NCBI GenBank assembly: GCA_045652745.1
Contig: JAZRUW010000029.1
Location: 3,011 to 67,010, forward strand
Direction of reading: 5' to 3'
Source: RGIG2041 sp045652745
Lineage (GTDB): Bacteria; Bacillota; Clostridia; UBA1381; UMGS1253
Length of the DNA: 64,000 nt
The first letter of the stretch is position 1; each line of letters starts with the position of its first letter. The translations under genes and the position numbers were made by a program. Of the stretch, positions 58,131 through 64,000 are shown piece after piece. The notes under the pieces are model-generated. The model saw only the letters and a program-made list of their open reading frames with translations, searched no databases and was not told the DNA's origin.

Positions 58131-59984
58131 CTAGTGATAATAGTCATATACATTTTGTGCACTGCGCTTATCCAATCCCGCCTGCACCAAATCCTTCACG
58201 CTCGCCTTAGAAACGGCATCGAGCGATTTAAACGCACGCAAAAGCTGTTTTCTGCGTACCGCGCCCACGCCCGGAATTTCCGAAAGTTCGGAGCGAAACG
58301 CGTTTTGCTTGCGCACCTTTTTGTGATAGCCGATGGCGGTATTGTGCGTTTCCTCACAAATCGCACCGATTAAGCGGTACGCCGCCGAATTGTTCGGCAG
58401 CTCAATTTCAAACGCTCCGTCCATCAAAGTCGAAAATTGGTGACGGTCATCTTTTTGCATACCTAAAACGGCAAATTCGGGCGCGAAGGGCGCAAGCGCC
58501 TCACGCACCGCATTTACATGGCCCGTACCGCCGTCAATGAGCATCAAATCGGGCAACGGCAAAAATTTGGCATCTTTTTTATCGAGCGTCCCGGCTTCTA
58601 TCGCCGCAAGCTCCGCCTGCGCGCGTTGCATTCTGCGGCAGACAACCTCCTGCATCGCACCGTAGTCGTTTTGTCCCTCGATGCTCTGTATGCGGAAATT
58701 GCGTTTTGCCGCCTTATGGACTACGCCGTTTTCAAACACCACCATCACGCCGACCGTCCCCGTGCCGCCCGTGTTGGATATATCGTAACTTTCAATGCGC
58801 TTCGGCAACGTCGGCAGGTGCGCATACTCCGCGAGCTTTTCCAATACATCGCGCTCGGTGGCGCGTTTGAGCTCGCCGATTTTGTAATCGTCCACCGCAT
58901 TGTTGATATTTTTTAAAAGCATCTGCACCAGCTGTTTTTTCTCGCCGCGCACCGGCACCGTCAAATGCACTTTTTTTCCGCGCAACGCGCTTAAATACTC
59001 CGAAAGCATCTCCTGCTCATCTGGCGCACATCCCAAAATAATCTCGCGCGGACAAATACGCGTTTCCGAATAGTACCGTTTTAAAAACTCCGCCATAATC
59101 TCGCCGTCGGTCAGTTCGCTCACGCCGTCAATGCGAAAACTCTGCCTGCCCGTCATGCGGCCGCCGCGGATTAAAAACATTTCAAAAAACGCCTTGTCGT
59201 CATAGGACAAAAAGTCGGCAACATCACGGTCAGTCTGCGCATCGGAAATGATTTTCTGCCGCTCGTTGACAGCGCGAATCGCCGCAATGCAGTCGCGCTT
59301 TTGCGCCGCTTTTTCAAACTCCATGGCCTCCGCCGCCTGCATCATCTGCACTTCTAAAGCCTGCACAATTTCTTCGCTTTTGCCGTCTAAAAACATACAA
59401 ATCTGCTCAAAAACTTTTTTATATTCCGTCTGTGAAACCTCGCCGCGACAGGGCGCAAAACATTTGTGAATCTGGTAATTCAAGCACGGTCTTCCCTTGC
59501 CGATGTCCTGCGGAAAATTGCGCTTACAGGTCGGAATAAGAAAGATTTTTTTAATCAAATCCAACGTCTGGCGCACCACGCTCATGCCCGAATACGGGCC
59601 GTAATACTTTGCCCCGTCGGGCAGCATCGTGCGCGTGGCCGAAATGCGCGGATACGGCGCGTTCATTGTCACCTTGATGTACGGATAGTGCTTATCGTCT
59701 TTTAAAAGGATGTTGTAGTGCGGCTTGTGCTTTTTAATTAAATTGCATTCAAGCACCAGCGCTTCAAGCTCCGAGTCGGTAATAATATACTCAAACCACG
59801 CCACGTGGCTGACCATCGCCAGCACTTTCGCCGTATGGTTTTTGCTTTGCATAAAATACTGGCGCACGCGGTTTTTTAAGTTTTTCGCCTTGCCCACATA
59901 AATCACCGTGTCACCTTTGTCGTGCATTAAATACACACCCGGCTGCTCGGGCAGTTTTTTTAATTGCTGCTGCAAATCAAACAC
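58131..59984 (-). CDS. uvrC: Excinuclease ABC subunit C
   Basis: The 617-residue protein makes both cuts in nucleotide excision repair. The GIY-YIG domain shows QPGVYLMHDKGDTVIYVGKAKNL near residue 15, a UVR motif (MEFEKAAQKRDCIAAI) follows, then the RNase H-like domain (SYDISNTGGTGTVG, LMLIDGGTGHVNA) and helix-hairpin-helix (EIPGVGAVRRKQLL). GTG 59984 is chosen: AGGAGG lies about eight bases ahead and the protein then begins FDLQQQLKKLP, the family start. Confidence 0.94.
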   Translation of the reverse strand: MFDLQQQLKKLPEQPGVYLMHDKGDTVIYVGKAKNLKNRVRQYFMQSKNHTAKVLAMVSHVAWFEYIITDSELEALVLECNLIKKHKPHYNILLKDDKHYPYIKVTMNAPYPRISATRTMLPDGAKYYGPYSGMSVVRQTLDLIKKIFLIPTCKRNFPQDIGKGRPCLNYQIHKCFAPCRGEVSQTEYKKVFEQICMFLDGKSEEIVQALEVQMMQAAEAMEFEKAAQKRDCIAAIRAVNERQKIISDAQTDRDVADFLSYDDKAFFEMFLIRGGRMTGRQSFRIDGVSELTDGEIMAEFLKRYYSETRICPREIILGCAPDEQEMLSEYLSALRGKKVHLTVPVRGEKKQLVQMLLKNINNAVDDYKIGELKRATERDVLEKLAEYAHLPTLPKRIESYDISNTGGTGTVGVMVVFENGVVHKAAKRNFRIQSIEGQNDYGAMQEVVCRRMQRAQAELAAIEAGTLDKKDAKFLPLPDLMLIDGGTGHVNAVREALAPFAPEFAVLGMQKDDRHQFSTLMDGAFEIELPNNSAAYRLIGAICEETHNTAIGYHKKVRKQNAFRSELSEIPGVGAVRRKQLLRAFKSLDAVSKASVKDLVQAGLDKRSAQNVYDYYH

Positions 59985-60034
59985 GCACTTCCCCTCCTTT
60001 CCGCACATCGTAAATATATATTTATCCAATTATC

Positions 60035-60063
60035 AGTATACCACCAAAGAAAAAAATATGCAA
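60035..60063 (-). promoter_or_regulatory. Promoter of the uvrC-pgeF-binding-protein operon
   Basis: On the minus strand TTGCAT (60058-60063) and TATACT (60035-60040) are 17 bases apart, about 50 bases before the uvrC GTG. Confidence 0.6.
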
Positions 60064-60099
60064 CTTTACATTTTCAATTTTACATTCGAAAAAGACCGC

Positions 60100-60206
60100 A
60101 AAGGCGAGTATCCGTCATCGAAGCGACAAACTGCATCGTCACCGGTGCAACTCAGCCGGAAAAACTTGCGGAAGCACTTGCTACGAAGGGCATAACTTTA
60201 TATTGA
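60100..60206 (+). pseudogene. Coding-like remnant upstream of gltX
   Basis: A frame ending in TGA at 60204-60206 reads RVSVIEATNCIVTGATQP followed by EKLAEALATKGITLY. Its codon choice is like the neighbouring genes, unlike the AT-rich sequence before it, and there is no start codon with a ribosome site. It looks like the 3' end of a lost gene. I do not recognise the family. Its stop codon overlaps the -35 element of the gltX promoter. Confidence 0.35.
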
Positions 60207-60231
60207 CAATACTTTTTATAAGAATTATAAT
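60203..60231 (+). promoter_or_regulatory. Promoter of gltX
   Basis: TTGACA (60203-60208) and TATAAT (60226-60231) are both consensus and exactly 17 bases apart, about 40 bases ahead of the gltX start. Confidence 0.88.
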
Positions 60232-60269
60232 ATATTAGATGAAAATTTGAAATAGCGAGGCTGAAAACT

Positions 60270-61721
60270 ATGGCAAACAAAGTAAGAACCCGTTTTGCGC
60301 CGAGCCCGACCGGTTACATGCACATCGGTAACTTAAGAACCGCTCTGTATGCATGGCTACTGGCACGCTCGAGCGACGAGGGTACATTCATTTTAAGAAT
60401 TGAGGACACCGACCAGGAGCGTTACGTGGAAGGTGCGGTAGATTTGATTTACAAAACGCTCGCAGACACAGGTCTTGTACACGATGAAGGTCCGGATAAA
60501 GACGGCGGCTGTGGCCCGTACATCCAGAGCGAACGCCGCGGCATGTACAAAAAGTATGCCGAAGAACTCGTAGAGAAGGGTGCGGCATATTACTGCTTCT
60601 GCGATAAAGACCGTTTAGAGGAACTGCGTGCAATTCAGACTGCATCAAAAGTTCCGCCGAAGTATGACGGCCACTGCGCGAAGCTTTCCAAGGAAGAAAT
60701 CGCAGAAAAACTCGCAAGCGGCGTACCATACGTTATCCGCCAGAAAATTCCGCAGGAAGGCACAACCACTTTTCACGATGAAGTTTTTGGCGATATTGTT
60801 GTAGAAAATTCTACACTCGACGATAACATTTTGTTAAAAGCAGACGGTCTGCCGACCTACAACTTTGCAAACGTAGTCGACGACCACCTGATGGGTATCA
60901 CCCACGTTATCCGCGGCAGTGAGTATCTTTCCTCCACGCCGAAGTATAACCTTCTCTACGAAGCCTTCGGCTGGGAAATTCCGAAATACATCCATTGCTC
61001 TCCGGTAATGAAGGATGCGCAAAAGAAGCTCTCCAAGCGCGAGGGCGATGCTTCCTACGAAGACTTTATCAACAAAGGCTACTTAAAGGATGCCATCATT
61101 AACTATATTGCACTGCTCGGCTGGAGCCCGGGTACCGAGCAGGAAATTTTCTCGCTCGACGAACTCGTAGCCGCATTCGATGTTGCCGGCATCAGCAAGT
61201 CCCCGGCGATTTTCGATGTCAACAAACTCAACTGGATGAACGCAGAATATATCCGCAAACTCACCATGGAAGAGTTTACTGAAAAGGCAATGCCGTACTA
61301 CAAGCAGGCTGTAAAGCGTGACGTAGACTATGCACTTTTGTCCGCACTCTTGCATGACCGTACGGAGAAATTCTCCGACATTCCGGAAAACATTGACTTT
61401 ATCGACGAGCTTTGCGATTATGACACAGAGCTGTATGTCAACAAGAAGATGAAGACGGACGAAGCGGTATCGAAAGATGCGCTCGAAAAGATACTGCCGG
61501 TACTGGAAGGTTTGACCGCGTGGACACACGATGCCATCCATGATGCACTCTTTGCGCTCATCGAATCCTTAGGCGTAAAGAACGGCGTCATTCTCTTCCC
61601 GCTCCGCGTAGCTGTATCCGGCAAGAAATTCACGCCGGGCGGCGGCGTGGAAATTGCCGAGCTTCTCGGTAAGGAAGAAACAATCGCGCGTATTCAGAAA
61701 GGTATCGAAAAATTATCCTGA
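60270..61721 (+). CDS. gltX: Glutamate--tRNA ligase
   Basis: The 483-residue class I aminoacyl-tRNA synthetase has the HIGH-type motif YMHIGNLRTALYAWL near residue 17, RIEDTDQERY, and the KMSKS-type motif KLSKREGDAS near 255. Discriminating or non-discriminating use cannot be told from sequence alone. It stands alone on the plus strand with a strong promoter and terminator. Confidence 0.96.
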   Translation: MANKVRTRFAPSPTGYMHIGNLRTALYAWLLARSSDEGTFILRIEDTDQERYVEGAVDLIYKTLADTGLVHDEGPDKDGGCGPYIQSERRGMYKKYAEELVEKGAAYYCFCDKDRLEELRAIQTASKVPPKYDGHCAKLSKEEIAEKLASGVPYVIRQKIPQEGTTTFHDEVFGDIVVENSTLDDNILLKADGLPTYNFANVVDDHLMGITHVIRGSEYLSSTPKYNLLYEAFGWEIPKYIHCSPVMKDAQKKLSKREGDASYEDFINKGYLKDAIINYIALLGWSPGTEQEIFSLDELVAAFDVAGISKSPAIFDVNKLNWMNAEYIRKLTMEEFTEKAMPYYKQAVKRDVDYALLSALLHDRTEKFSDIPENIDFIDELCDYDTELYVNKKMKTDEAVSKDALEKILPVLEGLTAWTHDAIHDALFALIESLGVKNGVILFPLRVAVSGKKFTPGGGVEIAELLGKEETIARIQKGIEKLS

Positions 61722-61729
61722 TTGTAAGC

Positions 61730-61757
61730 AAAAGGACAGAGCAATCTGTCCTTTTTT
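61730..61757 (+). terminator. Terminator of gltX
   Basis: An 11-base stem AAAAGGACAGA / TCTGTCCTTTT with a GCAA loop and T tail starts eight bases after the gltX stop. Confidence 0.9.
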
Positions 61758-62030
61758 GTTTGCAATAACGGCAGCGATAAATCATTGACCTACAATGTTG
61801 GTTTGAATTTTTGCGTAGGGCAAGGGCTTGCTCTTGCCGTGCTTGCATACAAAAAGGAGCAGTAAAAACTGCTCCCCTCGTTTTCTTATCACACAATGAC
61901 ACAACAAAATCCGTCTCAGCGTGCTAGTCATAAAATCTGTATCAAACACATCCCATTTGCATAGCGCATGCATATACCATGTCCGGCCTGAATCGCTGAT
62001 TTCTATAGCCGGATTTTCATGCCATGTTGT
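61758..62030. other. Intergenic stretch with two hairpins and no convincing gene
   Basis: Between the gltX terminator and the small ORF at 62031 lie a REP-like hairpin, GGCAAG / CTTGCC at 61819-61838, and a GGAGCAGT / ACTGCTCC stem with an AAAA loop at 61856-61875. The reading frames crossing this region are rich in cysteine and arginine and run through both hairpins, so they are unlikely to be translated. The rest shows no feature. Confidence 0.5.
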
Positions 62031-62171
62031 TTATTTAAATATTTCCTCTCCGATTTTATAGGCCTCCCGTTCGGTAATGTTTTCTTGTTTATAAAGGCTG
62101 TACAAAGGAAAAGAAATGCCGACAGCACAGGCAATGCAACGAAACTTCCTGCATAATTTAGAGCGAATCAT
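62031..62171 (-). CDS. Possible 46-residue membrane-associated peptide
   Basis: ATG 62171 lies inside the end of the upstream gene and opens a frame of 46 codons: a basic start (MIRSKLCRKFR), a hydrophobic stretch CIACAVGISFPLYSLY and a charged tail ITEREAYKIGEEIFK. The overlap of 14 bases suggests coupled translation, but there is no clear ribosome site. The tail looks like genuine protein sequence. No family is recognised. Confidence 0.35.
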   Translation of the reverse strand: MIRSKLCRKFRCIACAVGISFPLYSLYKQENITEREAYKIGEEIFK

Positions 62172-62523
62172 ATTCTTTTTTGATTGCTACATCAATTAGT
62201 TTTCCGTTTTCATCAAAGCCTAAAAAAGCAAGCACGTCACATGTAACAAGCGGAATTTTATATTGGCCCAGATGCACTCTTATGCTCTTTACCCCAACTA
62301 CCGTCTCGCCATCATCGCTCGGATTTTCATATCCGCTGTCTTCAATCCTATCTATCTCCCACGAGGTCCAGTAGTATATTTTTTCCTCTGCTTTTGTTAT
62401 GCTTGTTCCTAAAGGGACTCGCAGTAATACATAAGCTCTGATATAATTCATAGGCCACCATAATGGATTGAGCAAAGCAAGCACAACTAGTATTATAATG
62501 GTCCATATAATGTATTTTTTCAT
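62158..62523 (-). CDS. Small membrane-anchored protein, candidate immunity protein
   Basis: The 121-residue protein has an N-terminal membrane helix (YIIWTIIILVVLALLNPLWW) and a short outer domain with VGVKSIRVHLGQYKIP and DVLAFLGFDENGKLIDVAI. The final strand pattern, a hydrophobic pair followed by DENGKLID, resembles the small BamE-like fold often used by secreted immunity or inhibitor proteins. It is the second small gene behind the toxin-like gene. Function is inferred from position only. Confidence 0.5.
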   Translation of the reverse strand: MKKYIIWTIIILVVLALLNPLWWPMNYIRAYVLLRVPLGTSITKAEEKIYYWTSWEIDRIEDSGYENPSDDGETVVGVKSIRVHLGQYKIPLVTCDVLAFLGFDENGKLIDVAIKKEYDSL

Positions 62524-62555
62524 ATATTTTCCTCACTTTCCGAAACAGGAGTTAC

Positions 62556-62885
62556 TTAATCTGCAATTACCGCATAACTTACTACTCTGTTGTTACTGTC
62601 GAAGGAAATGTGAAACAAAACTGCACCCAGATAACTTTTGCCGATATAGTATGAAATTTTACTGTTTGGCACTATCCCGTTTGTTCCAAGCAAAGAAACA
62701 ATCTCGTCATAGCACATAGCAGATAAATCATGTGAGTTTAGCAAATCATCGAGCATCTTTTCCCGGACATATATATTCTCATCCCATTTATCCACTGAAA
62801 ACTGGCTTTGGTTGTACTGATGCCATAAAAGAATTAAAGTACCACAAACAAAAAGTACAATAAAGAGTATGATTGTTTTTTTCAT
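62556..62885 (-). CDS. Small secreted or anchored protein, candidate immunity protein
   Basis: The 109-residue protein has an N-terminal hydrophobic helix (TIILFIVLFVCGTLILLWH) and an outer domain with YDEIVSLLGTNGIVPN and LFHISFDSNNRVVSYAVI. The layout is parallel to the next small gene, including the terminal strand pair, so the two may be distant paralogues. Its ATG shares one base with the stop of the toxin-like gene (TAATG) and has GGAGG just upstream. Such coupling is usual for a toxin and its immunity protein, but this role is a guess. Confidence 0.5.
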   Translation of the reverse strand: MKKTIILFIVLFVCGTLILLWHQYNQSQFSVDKWDENIYVREKMLDDLLNSHDLSAMCYDEIVSLLGTNGIVPNSKISYYIGKSYLGAVLFHISFDSNNRVVSYAVIAD

Positions 62886-64000
62886 TACATCCTCCCTGTT
62901 TTATCCGTAGAAACCAGTTTGCCGTCCTTGAGCCTTAACAATCCGCCTGAATCAACTCTGTCTAAAATTGCCTTTTTAATATCTTCATCATATGCACCAA
63001 GTCCTAACAAATCACCCTGATATCGGCCAACCCGATTGTTAAATAAATCCATATAAGTTCCCGAAATTGCCTCTTTCGTAAAGTTGCCATAATAGCCATA
63101 TTCATGTGCATTTGCCCAATTCTTTGCGAACTCGGGACCAACCAATGCCGTTGATGCCGCATTCCAATATGAATGACGAAAAGCATCAGAGTTTTCATCA
63201 ACAGCATATCCATTACCAAAGATATGTTGTGTTGCCTTTCTGCTCGCCAATCCAGCCCATATTAAATCTTGTCCACGTTCATTATTCGATGCATATAAAA
63301 CTTTTTCTACGCTATTTAATCTATCACTAACCCCCAACGGTTCAAATACGTATTTTGAATTACCAATAGTTCTGATAACCGTAGCTAATTCCGCAACCTC
63401 TGACTTCATTTGTTTCAAATCAATTCGCGAGTCAACCTCTTGATTTTCCAATAATTCAAGATATTCCCATGTCTTTGACAGATCTGTTAATGCATTGTAT
63501 GCAATAGGATTTTTTTCTTTAAATTTCTCATCTTCAATTGTCCGCAGTCCCCTCTGTTCTGTTTTGCTCGCTGTTTTCCCATTATACGCATACAAATTTC
63601 CGTTGTCATTATATCCGCTGTAGGTGATGCCGGATGAAAACTGTTTGTTCTCCGGTTGTTTCGATACATTATACGCCAGCGTCGGTTGCAAAACACTGAG
63701 GTACTCACCTTGCTCCGGTGCACTGCGTACGCTATCTTGCACATTCTTAAACCTTTCTTCATACGCACTGTAAGATGTAGAGGGCTTTAGCAAACTTTCA
63801 AACTGTGAACCTTTGAAGGCGTTAAGCAGTTCGTTTTGCTTTGGTTTTTCTTGTCGTAGAGGTAATCCACCGCCGAGCCTGCAACCTCGTCATCGTCGAA
63901 CGCTGCCAGATTCAATTTCATTTGTGTACTTTCAGTATAATCCTTTTTTCTTGTCTTGTCCAGCGGAAATGTCGTGGACCATGTGGTATTTGTTGATTTG
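62885..64000 (-). pseudogene. Large protein with C-terminal DUF6973-like toxin domain, apparent -1 frameshift, 5' end missing
   Basis: The distal frame (62885 to about 63850) ends in a domain with NSDAFRHSYWNAASTALVG, NWANAHEYGYYG and YMDLFNNRVGRYQG, the pattern of DUF6973, a domain found at the C-terminus of secreted polymorphic toxins. Upstream, coding-like sequence switches to another frame that is open to the window edge (TTWSTTFPLDKTRKKDY, LAAFDDDEVAGSAVDYLYDK). The switch fits a -1 shift in an A-rich run (plus-strand 63841-63849, minus-strand AAGAAAAAC). Without the shift the upstream frame stops at 63787-63789. The TTG at 63793 has no ribosome site, so it is not an independent gene. 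It may be a sequencing error, a true mutation or programmed frameshifting. Confidence 0.6.

Noticed and set aside
61630..61973. Two overlapping minus-strand reading frames of 63-90 codons downstream of gltX
   Set aside because: They run through the gltX terminator and two hairpins, have no ribosome site, and are rich in Cys, Arg and Gln without any recognisable pattern.

Overview
The window looks like chromosomal DNA of a strictly anaerobic, low-to-mid GC Firmicute of the class Clostridia. The reasons are a rubredoxin/flavodiiron oxygen-defence pair, iron-sulfur flavoenzymes, a Bacillus-type yicC-remA-gmk-rpoZ-coaBC-priA-def-fmt-...-prpC-prkC-rsgA-rpe-thiN cluster, a PASTA-bearing division transpeptidase, a MurE with the DNPR signature of meso-diaminopimelate ligases, strong Shine-Dalgarno sites and several GTG/TTG starts. 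No rRNA, tRNA or CRISPR array was seen. I could not compare the sequence with any database; names rest on motifs, length and gene order.

Layout. 2-4973 (+): a five-gene redox operon (the first gene is cut by the window edge). It has two AsrA/AsrB-like electron-entry subunits, a [2Fe-2S]/2x[4Fe-4S] subunit, a fumarate-reductase-type flavoprotein and an AspT/YidE-type exporter, and is best read as a soluble NAD(P)H-linked fumarate (or similar enoate) reductase with a dicarboxylate carrier. 5178-8377 (+): an AT-rich island with a 59-residue ribbon-helix-helix protein, a fused nuclease-methylase and a specificity subunit (BcgI-like type IIB restriction-modification), with a palindromic operator on its promoter. 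8423-18379 (-): ZIP metal transporter, rubredoxin, flavodiiron protein, a sorE-mtlD-like-ygjV sugar-phosphate operon, dus, a TetM-like GTPase fused to a Rae1/YacP-type NYN nuclease, and a LysR regulator. 18380-24062: accessory stretch with an inverted-repeat element, a DUF1653 protein, an MFS transporter, a relic of a phage replication protein, an AraC regulator, TspO behind a highly structured leader, an acyltransferase and DUF378.

24151-40447 (-): pgsA, rimO and recX behind ftsZ, then the division/cell-wall (dcw) cluster. In transcription order this is mraZ, rsmH, ftsL, a PASTA class B PBP, murE, murF, mraY, ftsW, murG, murA, ftsQ, ftsZ. murD, murB and ftsA are absent from it, and an MraZ box lies upstream of mraZ. 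40717-55647 (-): a 16-gene housekeeping operon running yicC to thiN from one good promoter. 55744-59984 (-): an orphan oligopeptide-type binding lipoprotein, pgeF and uvrC. 60270-61721 (+): gltX. 62031-64000 (-): the C-terminal part of a large protein ending in a DUF6973-like toxin-type domain, read through an apparent -1 frameshift, followed by coupled genes for small secreted or membrane-anchored proteins that could be its immunity partners.

The most interesting items are the RHH-controlled BcgI-like island with imperfect inverted motifs at its edges, the dispersed GGGCGAGTGTTCT motif that also forms the ends of a 279-bp element, the GTPase-nuclease fusion, the structured tspO leader, the tandem 21-bp repeats at the sorE promoter, and the frameshifted polymorphic-toxin-like locus.
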